Shown here piece after piece: positions 1 to 8,224 of a stretch of DNA of 17,385 nt (position 1 is its first letter; each line of letters opens with the position of its first letter). Origin of the DNA: a bacterium. GTDB taxonomy: Bacteria > Armatimonadota > HRBIN16. The DNA lies in assembly GCA_025057335.1 (NCBI GenBank), contig JANWXG010000028.1, forward strand, positions 1 through 17,385. Direction: 5' to 3'. The notes under the pieces were generated by a model. It was not told the DNA's origin. It searched no databases and saw only the letters and a list, made by a program, of their open reading frames with translations. The translations under genes were made by a program, and so were the position numbers.

Positions 1-117
1 CTCGCGCCACCAGCGAGTGCGCTTTTCAAAGGCTTCGGGAGACTCCCCAGAGGTTTGTGCGACAGTGGCGCATGAAGCGGCGAAAACGAGCACGATACAC
101 AGTAAGAAGCGGCGCAT
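1..117 (-). CDS. N-terminal fragment of a secreted protein (cut by window edge)
   Basis: Only the first 39 codons are in the window; the frame is still open at base 1. The peptide begins MRRFLLCIVLVFAASCATVA: two arginines, a hydrophobic core and small residues, so a Sec signal peptide. Cleavage could be after SCA or TVA; AASC is a poor lipobox, so a lipoprotein is possible but less likely. The ATG at 117 is preceded by AGGAGG (bases 128-133, read on the minus strand) at a spacing of 10 bases. Another ATG at 125 is in a different frame and only 2 bases from that site. It lies about 200 bases downstream of the phosphohexomutase gene on the same strand and may be the tail of the same operon. 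The mature part (begins QTSGESPEAFEKRTRWW) is too short to assign to a family. Confidence 0.75.
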   Translation of the reverse strand, partial: MRRFLLCIVLVFAASCATVAQTSGESPEAFEKRTRWWRE

Positions 118-314
118 TGGGTCATGACCTCCTCACATCACTTCTGCCGGTTTGCTCACTGTATGATTCGCGCTTTCTCGTCTCGTTCCCTCAGAAGAGG
201 GGCGTTCTCCCGAAAAGCGGGGTTCTCGCTGAACGGCTCTGCTCCTCATTTCGGGGAGTCAAAGGCAGGGTTATTCGGCTCCCCAGAAGTGATGCTTCCC
301 TGATGCGCTCGCGA
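118..314. other. Intergenic gap between phosphohexomutase and secreted-protein gene
   Basis: About 200 bases with no convincing gene. It holds the ribosome binding site of the secreted protein. The inverted arms CTCC/GGAG near 242-257 and GAAG/CTTC near 288-300 are short and have no T-tract, so no terminator is called. A small plus-strand reading frame crosses it but runs antisense into both neighbouring genes. Confidence 0.5.
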
Positions 315-1730
315 CTAAGCTCCTTCCACCAGCTCCCGCACTGCCGACGTGAGACCTAGCAGCGTCGGCTCGTCGTGTGCCTCGATGTAACACCGTATCA
401 GAGGCTCCGTGCCCGAAGGGCGCACTAGCACCCAGGCATCATTTTCCAACAGCAGCTTCACTCCATCTATCGAGTTTACTCCTGCCACGTGTAGACCGTT
501 GAGATGGGCAGGCGGTTCCTCGCGGAAGCGACGCAGCAGTTCGCGCTTGGCGTGTTCTTCCACATGCAGGTCGATGCGCCGAGTATGATACTCACCTGTC
601 TGCTGCGCCACTTGCGCCAGCGCCTGTTTCAGCGTGATGCCCTCCCGTGCTACCATTTCCGCCATCAGCAGGTCGGCAAGGATGCCGTCCTTTTCCGGGA
701 TGTGCCCGACGATGCTCAGTCCACCGCTCTCCTCCCCGCCAACCAACGCGCCTGTGCGTGCCATCGTGCTGCCTACCCACTTGAACCCGACAGGCGTCTC
801 GTGCACGGTGATGTTGCCGTAACTACGGGCAAGGGCATCCAGCTGATGGGTTGTCGCGACGGTGCGCACGGCGTGTCCGCTGGTCGGGTGGTGCTTGCGC
901 AGTAGGTACCACAGCGTCAGCACAATCACCTGATTCGCCGTGACCATCTCGCCGTCGGCGTCCACTACGCCGAAGCGGTCGGCATCGCCATCCGTTGCCA
1001 GCCCGAGGTGCGCTCCTGTGGCTCGCACGCGCTCGCTCAACAGTTGTAAGTTCTGCGGGTTCGGGTCGGGCAATGAGCCGCCGAAAGCGGGGTTGCGCTC
1101 GCCTTTGATGGTTTCCACCTGCGCTCCCACTTCGCACAGGAAGCCGTCCACATAGCCCCGTCCCGTCGCGTATAGTGGGTCGAACACCACCTTCAGCGTA
1201 GACAGCGCGCGCGTATCCAGCAACTGATGCAGGTGAGCGAAGTAGTCGGGGCGCGGGTCTACTTTCTGCTTGAGCGCAGGGTTGCCGTCTCGGCGAACCG
1301 ACTCTGGGTGTTTCTGGCAGTAAGCAATTTGCTCCTCGATGGCGTCGGTAGTCTCGGGCAAGGCAGGGTGGCATTGCTCAGGGATGAACTTGATTCCGTT
1401 ATAGTGGGGTGGGTTGTGTGAGGCAGTCAGCATGACTGCTCCCGCCAGTCCCCTTGCTCGAACCATGTAGACCGTAACGGGCGTGGGGGTATCGCGTTCG
1501 GTGACCAGCGCGGGGATGCCGTTAGCAGTCAACACGTCCGCCACTGTCTCGGCGAACAGGTCAGAGAGCAAGCGGGCATCGTAGCCGACCACGATGCCGC
1601 GCTCGGCGTGCCCTTGCGCCTTTACGTAGTTGGCAATCGCTTGCGCTACCAGCGCCACGTTGTCGAAGGTGAACTCGCGCGCCATCACCGCGCGCCAACC
1701 GTCCGTGCCGAATTTGATGCTCGTGCTCAC
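315..1730 (-). CDS. Phosphoglucomutase/phosphomannomutase family protein
   Basis: Alpha-D-phosphohexomutase, 471 residues, full length for the family. These enzymes interconvert hexose 1- and 6-phosphates through a phosphoserine and supply sugar nucleotides for glycans. All four family signatures are present: the active-site loop TASHNP at 102-107 (Ser104 is the expected phosphoserine), the Mg-binding DGDADR at 247-252, the sugar-binding GEESGG at 332-337 and the phosphate-binding RPSGTEP at 437-443. The N-terminal FGTDGWR (7-13) is also typical. The start is GTG with GAGGTGA just upstream. It follows the glycosyltransferase genes on the same strand with a 45-base gap, so a role in envelope sugar supply is inferred. 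Whether it prefers glucose, mannose or glucosamine phosphate cannot be told from the motifs. Confidence 0.93.
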   Translation of the reverse strand: MSTSIKFGTDGWRAVMAREFTFDNVALVAQAIANYVKAQGHAERGIVVGYDARLLSDLFAETVADVLTANGIPALVTERDTPTPVTVYMVRARGLAGAVMLTASHNPPHYNGIKFIPEQCHPALPETTDAIEEQIAYCQKHPESVRRDGNPALKQKVDPRPDYFAHLHQLLDTRALSTLKVVFDPLYATGRGYVDGFLCEVGAQVETIKGERNPAFGGSLPDPNPQNLQLLSERVRATGAHLGLATDGDADRFGVVDADGEMVTANQVIVLTLWYLLRKHHPTSGHAVRTVATTHQLDALARSYGNITVHETPVGFKWVGSTMARTGALVGGEESGGLSIVGHIPEKDGILADLLMAEMVAREGITLKQALAQVAQQTGEYHTRRIDLHVEEHAKRELLRRFREEPPAHLNGLHVAGVNSIDGVKLLLENDAWVLVRPSGTEPLIRCYIEAHDEPTLLGLTSAVRELVEGA

Positions 1731-1775
1731 CGTCTCACCTCACCGTGCGTATTGTCGGGCTGAATCACCGCGTGT

Positions 1776-2813
1776 CTAGCCTACCATCGCGTGGGAGCGT
1801 GGCGGTTTCACCTGCAACACCTCCCGTGCTGCCTGCAATACGTCCTCTTCCTTCACCGCGTATAGATGCTGGTGTATCACATCGAGGGTTGGACGCGCCC
1901 CGTCGGGCAGCGGTACTGTCAGCGCTCGGTGGAAATCGTGATTGTGCGCCCACCGAGTGAGCTTGTGCGGTGCGAATACCGCTACTGTGGGCGTACCCAG
2001 AGCTACCGCTGCGTGCATCATGCCTGTGTCGTTGCCCAGCAACAGGTCTACCTCTGCCAGCAGCGCCAGCGCCTCACGCAGGCTGGTACGTCCTACTAAG
2101 TTCAGCGCCCCGTCTTTCAGGGCAGATGCTACTTGCTCCGCGACGTCCATCTCGCTGCTGGCTCCCAACAGCACGATTTGGAAGCCATTATCCCTCTGCA
2201 GCTGCTGCGCCACCCAGATGAACCCCTCTGTGCGCCAGCGCTTGACATACGGGTCGTTGGCGCCAGGCTGCACCAGCAGAATCGGGCGATTCAGGTCTAT
2301 CCCCTCCTCAGCAAGGCGTTTGCGAATCGCTTGTCGCTCTTCAGGGGTCACCCAGAGTTCCAGATGGGTGCCTTGAGCAGGTGCGCCACACGCCTCTGCC
2401 ACGTCCAGCAGGTGCAATATCTCGTGTTTCGGAGGTTCATAAGGCACCCGTTTGGTCAGCAGAAACCCTCGGTGTTCGGTGTCGAACCCTACTCGCTCGG
2501 GAATCCGCGCCATGAACGCCAGTACCGCGCTGCTGAACGAGCGGTTGAACAGTACCGCTAAGTCATACCGCTTGCGCCGCAGCACACGCCACATCTCCAA
2601 GTCTACACGCCGGCGCACCGCAACGGAACGCGCCAGATACTCATGCACGTAGGGACAACCGCGCAGCAGCTCTCCTGCAGCTGGGTTGGATAATAGGGTC
2701 ACGTGCGCTTGCGGGTAACGCTTCGCCAGCGCGCGCATGGCAGGCACCGCTACGATAGTATCACCCAAGTAGCGCGACTTGGTCACAATCAGAATACGCT
2801 TGGGGTCAGACAC
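1776..2813 (-). CDS. Glycosyltransferase family 9 (heptosyltransferase-like), second copy
   Basis: GT-B glycosyltransferase of family GT9, 345 residues, the group of the LPS core heptosyltransferases WaaC/WaaF. Family features: the N-terminal LGDTIVAVPAMRAL (16-29), the donor-binding PGANDPYVKRW (183-193), and NDTGMMH (261-267) followed by LGTPTVAVFAP. It is expected to add a sugar to a lipid-linked or LPS-core acceptor at the inner face of the cytoplasmic membrane; donor and acceptor cannot be read from sequence. The GTG start overlaps the end of the upstream glycosyltransferase by 8 bases and has GGAGGTGA 7 bases upstream, so translation is probably coupled. It is clearly divergent from its neighbour, so the pair likely transfers successive sugars rather than being a recent duplication. 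Confidence 0.9.
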   Translation of the reverse strand: MSDPKRILIVTKSRYLGDTIVAVPAMRALAKRYPQAHVTLLSNPAAGELLRGCPYVHEYLARSVAVRRRVDLEMWRVLRRKRYDLAVLFNRSFSSAVLAFMARIPERVGFDTEHRGFLLTKRVPYEPPKHEILHLLDVAEACGAPAQGTHLELWVTPEERQAIRKRLAEEGIDLNRPILLVQPGANDPYVKRWRTEGFIWVAQQLQRDNGFQIVLLGASSEMDVAEQVASALKDGALNLVGRTSLREALALLAEVDLLLGNDTGMMHAAVALGTPTVAVFAPHKLTRWAHNHDFHRALTVPLPDGARPTLDVIHQHLYAVKEEDVLQAAREVLQVKPPRSHAMVG

Positions 2814-3885
2814 GGCTCGTCACCTCCGACAGAGTGCGTTCTAGCATCTGCATCACCTCTGTCACGGTAATCCTGTCCATACAGTCAGAGTGCTCACGGC
2901 GTGGCTGAGCTTGACAGATAGGACACTCGTGTTTGTGTGTGAGGAGGCGATGCTCCTGCCCGTAGGGCGAGGTACGTAGGTGGTTGGTAGGTCCATACAA
3001 CCCGATGACTGGTCTACCTAGCGCCACCGAGATGTGCGCGGACCCCGTGTCCGCGCACAGGTGTACCGCACTGCGTCGCAGTAGGGCAGCCAGCTCCTTC
3101 AGGTTCGTCCTGCCCACCATGTCCACAAAGGGGGCGTTCGTCTGACGGCGAATCTCTTGAACTAGTGGGCGGTCTGCTCGGCTTCCCACCAGCACAACAG
3201 GCAGCCCGTATCGGCGATGAATGTGGCTAATCACTTCCGCCCATCGCTCCATCCGCCACCTTTTGTACGGCTGACCTGCTGAAGGGTTGATAGAAAGAAA
3301 CCCCTCTGGCGTTGAGATGCCCTCTTGTTTGAGCAGCGTCAGAACCTTCTCGTCCGCCTCTGGAGGGATATACAGTGGAAACTCGACCGGTTCTGTCTCC
3401 GCGCCTAAAAAACGCGCCACGTCCAGATACTCCTGCACCGCATGCACACTAGTTGGCTCCTTGGGCACTACGCGGTTGAACAGCCATGCACCCTCTCGTT
3501 GCCAGTGGTAGCCGATACGGAGGGGAGCACCCGTCAACCACGCTACGACGGCGCTTTTGAGCAGTCCCTGTAGGTCTAAGGTGAGCTGGAAGTGGCGCGA
3601 ACGCAGCGTGTTCAGAAGGCGACGCACATCTTGCCACGTGCGGGGGTGCCAGGCGCCGTGACGCCACGCTTTGCCTGGGACAGGAATCACTTCGTGTAGA
3701 TACGGGTTCCCCGTGACCATTTCGGCGCAGCGCTCCTCCACAATCCAAGTGAGCTGCAGATGGGGGAACGTGCGTTTGAGAGCAGCAGACACGGGCAAGG
3801 CATGTACCACATCTCCGATGGAGGTCAGCTTCACAATCGCGACGCGCTGAACCTGATGCATGTCAACTGGTGACGCTCGTCGCAT
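2806..3885 (-). CDS. Glycosyltransferase family 9 (heptosyltransferase I-like), first copy
   Basis: GT9 glycosyltransferase of 359 residues. It shows SIGDVVHALP (22-31), the acceptor-side motif of WaaC/WaaF enzymes, NPSAGQPYKRW (200-210), and CADTGSAHI (277-285) before LGRPVIGLYGPT. A C-terminal cysteine cluster (Cys321, Cys324, Cys335, in HECPIC...SDCM) recurs in many bacterial GT9 proteins. The start chosen is ATG at 3885 because GGAGGAGGTGT lies directly in front; an internal Met9 at 3861 would start right after the upstream stop but has no ribosome binding site. With the chosen start it overlaps the acyltransferase gene by 23 bases. The acyltransferase-GT9-GT9 order suggests assembly of an LPS or lipooligosaccharide core. 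Confidence 0.9.
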   Translation of the reverse strand: MRRASPVDMHQVQRVAIVKLTSIGDVVHALPVSAALKRTFPHLQLTWIVEERCAEMVTGNPYLHEVIPVPGKAWRHGAWHPRTWQDVRRLLNTLRSRHFQLTLDLQGLLKSAVVAWLTGAPLRIGYHWQREGAWLFNRVVPKEPTSVHAVQEYLDVARFLGAETEPVEFPLYIPPEADEKVLTLLKQEGISTPEGFLSINPSAGQPYKRWRMERWAEVISHIHRRYGLPVVLVGSRADRPLVQEIRRQTNAPFVDMVGRTNLKELAALLRRSAVHLCADTGSAHISVALGRPVIGLYGPTNHLRTSPYGQEHRLLTHKHECPICQAQPRREHSDCMDRITVTEVMQMLERTLSEVTSRV

Positions 3886-4843
3886 ACACCTCCTCCGGTG
3901 GACGGGTTTTCCAGCGGTTATGCAGCCACAGCCATTGCGCAGGGTGTTTGCGTATCTGCTGCTCGATGAGGGCGGTGAGGCGGGTCATGATGTCCAGCAC
4001 ATCTCGCTCTTTGTTCCCTGACGGTTGCGCTACCAGCGGAGGCAACATCTCGAACAGATAGGTGTTATCGGGCTGGCGCGTGCAGAACACGGGGAGAAGG
4101 GGTGCGCCACTACGCAGCGCCAGCAGGGCGGGACCTGCTACTGTGCCCGCGAGCCTGCCGAAGAAGGGGACGAACAGGTCGCCTGCGTTCTGGTCAGGCA
4201 ACAGCGCCACCAGCTCATTGCGTCGCAACGCCTGCAACACAGGGCGTACCGCCTGTCCTCGGGGGATCACGCGGTAACCGCCGCGCTCGCGCAGCCGGTT
4301 GACTAGTAACGTGGTCGCTCCGTCATCCGCGTCGCGCGCCACCACGTTGAGCCTATACCCCTTGCATTGCGTCAGGTAGCGCGCGGCGATTTCCCAGTTG
4401 CCGTAGTGGGCGGTGATGATCAGCGTGCCTCTGCCCTGCTGCACGCACCACTGCAAATGCTCCTCGCCCACCAGCCTGACCATACGCCGCAGGTCGTCAG
4501 GCGAAAAGCCGTCGCCACGCAGAAACTCCAGTAGCGACTTCGCGAAGTGGACGAACACCTGTTGCACTAAATGCAGGCGTTGTTGCGGGGAGAGTTTGTC
4601 GCCAAAAGCCATCTGCAGATTCTGTTCTGCTACCCGACGATAGCGTCGGGAAAGCCAGTACGCCATCCTGCCCAGCCGCTCACCGACCCAGTAGAGGAGC
4701 GGCAGGGGCGCACGCTTCGCCAAGTGGTGCAACGTAAATAGACCCGCACGCCCTAGCAATCCGCTCAGACGCTTGAGCCACCTGACTTGTCCACGCGCCA
4801 CACCGGTTGCAGGTGGACGATTTCGACCGTTTCCCTCACTCAT
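3863..4843 (-). CDS. LpxL/HtrB-type lysophospholipid (lipid A) acyltransferase
   Basis: Membrane-associated acyltransferase of the LpxL/LpxM family, 326 residues from the chosen start, close to the usual length. It would add a secondary acyl chain to a lipid A-like glycolipid. Visible signatures: the catalytic HYGNWE box (146-151, an H-X4-E motif), LPDQNAG (216-222), the FVPFFG segment just after, and the C-terminal WLWLHNRWKTRP (304-315), which is diagnostic for the LpxL group. The frame stays open to an ATG at 4921, but I chose ATG 4843: homology begins after it, and the best promoter (4854-4882) lies between the two codons, so the longer version would not be transcribed from it. No ribosome binding site precedes 4843; a leaderless start is proposed. 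First gene of the envelope operon. Confidence 0.88.
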   Translation of the reverse strand: MSEGNGRNRPPATGVARGQVRWLKRLSGLLGRAGLFTLHHLAKRAPLPLLYWVGERLGRMAYWLSRRYRRVAEQNLQMAFGDKLSPQQRLHLVQQVFVHFAKSLLEFLRGDGFSPDDLRRMVRLVGEEHLQWCVQQGRGTLIITAHYGNWEIAARYLTQCKGYRLNVVARDADDGATTLLVNRLRERGGYRVIPRGQAVRPVLQALRRNELVALLPDQNAGDLFVPFFGRLAGTVAGPALLALRSGAPLLPVFCTRQPDNTYLFEMLPPLVAQPSGNKERDVLDIMTRLTALIEQQIRKHPAQWLWLHNRWKTRPPEEVYATSVTS

Positions 4844-4853
4844 TCTGCGTATT

Positions 4854-4882
4854 ATGATACCTTCTTCGGGACGAAACGGCAA
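4854..4882 (-). promoter_or_regulatory. Candidate promoter for the acyltransferase-led operon
   Basis: On the minus strand TTGCCG (4882-4877) is followed by a 17-base spacer and TATCAT (4859-4854), matching 4/6 and 5/6 of the sigma-70 consensus. The start codon begins 10 bases after the -10 box, so transcription would start only about 3-4 bases before the ATG. Confidence 0.5.
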
Positions 4883-4952
4883 GGGTAAAGGAGTTTGGGG
4901 GAGCGATGACGAACACAGCATCCACTACATATTTTGTTGGAAGGAGGTTTCC

Positions 4953-5600
4953 ATGAGAAAGGCTCTGCTGTTCGCTATTTACCTGGCTTGTGCGCTGCCT
5001 CTCTCAGCTCAAGTGACCACCCTGCCCTCGCGCAGCGGCACCATCCTCGGGCCGACGGGGTTGTTCAGCGTGCCAACAGCCGATGTGCTGACCGCACGCA
5101 AGTTCCAGATAGGCACGCACTTTGGACGTGACCTGAGCACGGTAGCGCTCAATGCCGGTTTTGCCAACTTTGTGGAGCTGGGGGTGAGCTACTTAGACCG
5201 CGACGATGCCGACAACCGCACCATCGCGAACGCCAAGGTGCAGTTCATCCCGACGGGCTTTGAGAACCTGAAAATCGGCGTGGGAGTGATTGACGTGGCG
5301 AAGGCGGTAGAGCGAACAGGATACATCATGTTGACCACTCGTGCTAAAGTGCCTCCATCGGTGGAAGACACCATGTCGCAGCTGATTCTGCACGCAGGAT
5401 ATGGCACAGGCTTGTTCCGGGAGAAGATTATCGGCGGAGCAGAAGGTGTTCTCAACGCGAAGTGGCGAGTGTTGATCGAGTACGATGGAGACAATGTGAA
5501 CGGCGGCTTGCGCTATAGCCACGATGAGAATCTGCGCTTACAGGCGGGCGTTCTGCGCAACCAGCTCTTCTTCAGCGCAGGCTACACACTGGAGTTCTGA
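4953..5600 (+). CDS. Exported beta-barrel-like protein (YjbH-like N-terminal motif)
   Basis: 215 residues. The start is ATG 4953, set by AAGGAGG five bases upstream and by the signal peptide MRKALLFAIYLACALPLSAQ; the frame is open further upstream but that part overlaps the divergent gene. The mature protein starts with TILGPTGLFSVPTADVL, which resembles the opening motif of YjbH-type outer-membrane proteins (GxTGLxxxPxADVL). The rest alternates hydrophobic and polar residues in short strands rich in Gly and aromatics, and the last residue is Phe (GYTLEF), as expected for a BAM-inserted barrel. At this length it could form about 10-12 strands. It is transcribed away from the LPS-type operon. 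Membership of an outer-membrane barrel family is inferred; the exact function is unknown. Confidence 0.7.
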   Translation: MRKALLFAIYLACALPLSAQVTTLPSRSGTILGPTGLFSVPTADVLTARKFQIGTHFGRDLSTVALNAGFANFVELGVSYLDRDDADNRTIANAKVQFIPTGFENLKIGVGVIDVAKAVERTGYIMLTTRAKVPPSVEDTMSQLILHAGYGTGLFREKIIGGAEGVLNAKWRVLIEYDGDNVNGGLRYSHDENLRLQAGVLRNQLFFSAGYTLEF

Positions 5601-5696
5601 GCAAACGCCGTTGTCTGTAGGGATAGCATGGCGCCCTCTTCCCCGCGCAGGGGGATGAACGGGGGGAAAGACGGCGGGATTGGAGGTCGGTAGCTC
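5601..5696. other. Short gap between barrel gene and scpA
   Basis: 96 bases. A CCCC-GCGCA-GGGG inverted repeat near 5641-5653 could fold but has no T-run, so I do not call a terminator. The scpA ribosome binding site GGAGGT is at 5682-5687. Confidence 0.4.
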
Positions 5697-6446
5697 ATGC
5701 CTGCTTCCGCTCCGATGGTGCTGCACTTGCCCGTCTTCGAAGGACCTTTAGACCTGTTGCTGCACCTAGTACGCGAAAACAAAGTCTCTCTTACCGACAT
5801 CCCGATCGCGCTCATCACCGACCAATATCTGCAGTATCTGCGTCTAATGGAGGAGCTCGATCTGGAGATTGCCAGCGAGTTTCTGGTGATGGCGGCGACG
5901 CTGTTGGAGATGAAGTCGCGCATGTTGCTGCCGCGCCCGCCGCGTTCCGATGACGGAGAGGAAGAGGACGACCCCCGCGCGGAGCTGGTTGCCCGTCTGG
6001 TGGAGTATCAACAGTATAAAGCGCTAGTAGAGACACTGCAGACGTGGGAAGCGGAACGCAGGCGATGGTTCTTCCGCAGCCCAGACGCTCCGTTGCCTGA
6101 CTACGAGTTACCCATCCCTCTGGGCGAGCTGACGCCGCAGCATCTGCTGCGGGCGCTGGAGCGGTTGCTGGCGGAGGCAGTGGACACCCTACCGCCAGCT
6201 GTTCTCATCCCGCGCAAAAAGCTCTCCCTGCGCCTGAAGATCGTAGAGGTGTGGAGACGTTTGCGAGCGGCGCAGGGGGGACTGCGTTTTGAAGACCTCC
6301 TGGAGACCCCCTTCACTCGTTGGGAGGTGCTGCTCACTTTCCTAGCGGTGCTGGAACTGATGCGCCAGGGGCGGGTGACCGCAAAGCAGGAGACCCCGTT
6401 TGGCCAGATCCTCCTGTGGGCGCAGGGGGAGGCCGAGAATGGATAG
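5697..6446 (+). CDS. scpA: Segregation and condensation protein A (kleisin ScpA)
   Basis: 249 residues, normal length for ScpA, the kleisin subunit that bridges the SMC ATPase heads and binds ScpB in chromosome compaction and segregation. The N-terminal FEGPLDLLLHLVRENKVSLTDIPI (14-37) is the family signature, followed by LEIASEFLVMAATLLEMKSRMLLP, the helical SMC-neck-binding part. An acidic linker (DDGEEEDDPR) follows, and the C-terminal winged-helix part (about 190-245, ...FTRWEVLLTFLAVLELMRQGRV) is recognisable. ATG 5697 has GGAGGT upstream with a 9-base spacer. scpB starts inside its last codons, so the two are co-translated. Confidence 0.96.
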   Translation: MPASAPMVLHLPVFEGPLDLLLHLVRENKVSLTDIPIALITDQYLQYLRLMEELDLEIASEFLVMAATLLEMKSRMLLPRPPRSDDGEEEDDPRAELVARLVEYQQYKALVETLQTWEAERRRWFFRSPDAPLPDYELPIPLGELTPQHLLRALERLLAEAVDTLPPAVLIPRKKLSLRLKIVEVWRRLRAAQGGLRFEDLLETPFTRWEVLLTFLAVLELMRQGRVTAKQETPFGQILLWAQGEAENG

Positions 6447-7038
6447 CCTGCAGCTGAGCCGTGCCCTAGAATGCGTCTTGTTTGTGGCAACGGAGCCAGT
6501 GCCGATGAGGACGCTGGTGGAAGTCTTGCAGGTAGATGAGGGGCAGGTACAGTCCGCCCTGTGTGCGCTGGAAGAGCGGTTGCTTTCGAGCGGACTGCAG
6601 CTGGTGCAGCTAGCAGGAGGTTATCAGCTGTGCACGCGCCCAGAGTTCGCGGAGGTGGTCGGTCGGTATCTGCAGCCGCAGCCCAGCAAACTTTCGCGCG
6701 CCGCACTAGAGACTGTCGCCATCATCGCCTATCGCCAGCCTATCACGTTGCCCGAAATCGAAGCGATACGTGGGGTACAATCTGATGCGGTCATCCGCAC
6801 TCTGTTGCAGCGCGGACTGATACAAGAGGTCGGGCGCAAACAGGCTGCAGGGCGTCCCGTGCTCTACGGCACGACCCCACAGTTCCTGCACTACTTCGGG
6901 CTCAACTCCTTAGAGGAGCTACCGGAACTGGAGGAACTGCACCCCTCCGAGGGGAATCAGCCGGGTGTGACGCATGTGGACGAAGGCGCCTCGCCATCCG
7001 AAGCAGGAGGAACAGCAGGGACGTGCGACAAGCCATAA
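6439..7038 (+). CDS. scpB: Segregation and condensation protein B (ScpB)
   Basis: 199 residues, normal ScpB size. ScpB dimers bind ScpA and regulate the SMC complex. Two winged-helix domains are visible: residues about 1-80 (SRALECVLFVATEPVPMRTL...) and about 85-160, with the conserved ALETVAIIAYRQPITLPEIE and IRGVQSDAVIRTLLQRGLI, then GRPVLYGTTPQFLHYFGL. The tail after 170 is acidic and probably unstructured. The ATG at 6439 overlaps the scpA stop region by 8 bases and has GGGGGAGG seven bases upstream; an earlier in-frame start at 6400 lies inside scpA without homology. The carboxypeptidase gene begins inside its last 16 bases. Confidence 0.96.
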   Translation: MDSLQLSRALECVLFVATEPVPMRTLVEVLQVDEGQVQSALCALEERLLSSGLQLVQLAGGYQLCTRPEFAEVVGRYLQPQPSKLSRAALETVAIIAYRQPITLPEIEAIRGVQSDAVIRTLLQRGLIQEVGRKQAAGRPVLYGTTPQFLHYFGLNSLEELPELEELHPSEGNQPGVTHVDEGASPSEAGGTAGTCDKP

Positions 7039-8222
7039 TTCTCTGCCTTATCTGGTGTCTGACGGGCGTGGCGTACGCCCTCCCGCCGCCGGTACTGAAG
7101 GCGAAGTCCGCCATCGTGGTCGATGCAGAAACAGGTCAGGTGTTGTACGAGCTACGAGCGGATGAGCGTCGCCCGATGGCGAGCACGACGAAGATGATGA
7201 CCGCGATACTGCTCATCGAGCGGGGCAACCTAGACGACCTGGTGGTAGCAACGGAGAACGCGATACACACGCGCTATGCCAATCTCAACATGACCCCAGG
7301 TGAGACCATCCCCCTGCGCGACCTGCTTTATGCCATTCTGCTCCGCTCGTCCAACGACGGCAGTGTGGCGGCGGCGGAGTACTTGTGCGGCACGGAGGAG
7401 CGGTTCGTGCAGCTGATGAACGAAAAGGCGCAGGAGCTGGGCTTAACCAACACACACTTCGCCAACCCGCACGGTCTAGACCATCCCGAGCACTACTCGA
7501 CCGCGCGTGACCTAGCGACACTAGCGCGCTACTGCATCCAGAACCCCGTGTTCAACGAAATCGTGCGCACGCGCCGGGTGCGCATCCTGCGCTCGGTCAA
7601 TCAGCAGGACGTGATAGTGACCGCCCGCGCGAAGGTGCTGAAATACCTTGCGGGAGCAGACGGCATCAAATCAGGCTATACCGCGAAGGCGGGTAGATGT
7701 TTTGTGGGCTCTGTGACGCGGGACGGTTGGCGACTGATTTCGGTAGTGCTGGGCAGCACGGACGCCGACAGCGACACGCGCGCGCTCATCGAGTGGGCAT
7801 ACAAGCAATATACGCGCATCGACCTAGCGAAGGCAGGGGGCACGGTGGGCGCAGTGCAGGTGGACGGTGCGGAACCCGAATCGGTGCCCGTGGTAGCTTC
7901 GGCTCCGCTGCGTGTCATCGTGCCTAGGCGGTGGGAGGACGAGGTGAAACCAGTGCTGCACCTCACCCCTGTCCATCCGCCGATTGAGCGTGGGCAGCCG
8001 CTGGGCGAGCTGCGCGCCGTGCTGCGCGGTAAGGTGGTGGCGAAAGTGCCCGTCGCCGCCGCTGTAGAGGCGAGAGTGGTGACGGGAAGCGCTCTGACTG
8101 TGTGGATGGTTCTCGGCGGGATAGCTTGGCTTGTCAGCTACTACGCGAGGCGGGGACTGCTGATGGGCTACCGCCGAGCGGGGAACGTGCGCCGTTCGGG
8201 TATCATGAGGAGGGAGGAGTAG
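7023..8222 (+). CDS. D-alanyl-D-alanine carboxypeptidase (DacF/PBP5-type)
   Basis: Serine-type penicillin-binding protein of the S11 peptidase family, 399 residues. It trims the terminal D-Ala of peptidoglycan pentapeptides in the periplasm. The three catalytic motifs are clear: STTK (54-57, nucleophile Ser54), SSN (109-111) and KSG (216-218, a common replacement for KTG). A signal peptide covers about residues 1-19 (cleavage near AYA/L). The C-terminal beta-rich domain runs to about 350, then one transmembrane segment at about 355-374 and a basic tail (YYARRG...MRREE); most PBP5 proteins have an amphipathic anchor instead. The start is GTG with AGGAGG 12 bases upstream, overlapping scpB by 16 bases. 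larE follows after only 2 bases. Confidence 0.95.
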   Translation: MRQAIILCLIWCLTGVAYALPPPVLKAKSAIVVDAETGQVLYELRADERRPMASTTKMMTAILLIERGNLDDLVVATENAIHTRYANLNMTPGETIPLRDLLYAILLRSSNDGSVAAAEYLCGTEERFVQLMNEKAQELGLTNTHFANPHGLDHPEHYSTARDLATLARYCIQNPVFNEIVRTRRVRILRSVNQQDVIVTARAKVLKYLAGADGIKSGYTAKAGRCFVGSVTRDGWRLISVVLGSTDADSDTRALIEWAYKQYTRIDLAKAGGTVGAVQVDGAEPESVPVVASAPLRVIVPRRWEDEVKPVLHLTPVHPPIERGQPLGELRAVLRGKVVAKVPVAAAVEARVVTGSALTVWMVLGGIAWLVSYYARRGLLMGYRRAGNVRRSGIMRREE

Positions 8223-8224
8223 AG

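Noticed and set aside
57..359. 100-codon plus-strand reading frame at the left end
   Set aside because: It overlaps the signal peptide of the secreted protein and the end of the phosphohexomutase gene on the other strand; composition is that of non-coding frame.
4844..4921. Longer N-terminus for the acyltransferase starting at 4921
   Set aside because: The extra 26 residues have no family counterpart, no ribosome binding site precedes them, and the likely promoter lies downstream of that ATG.
5641..5653. CCCC-GCGCA-GGGG as a terminator between the barrel gene and scpA
   Set aside because: Only four pairs and no T-run; too common by chance in this GC-rich sequence.
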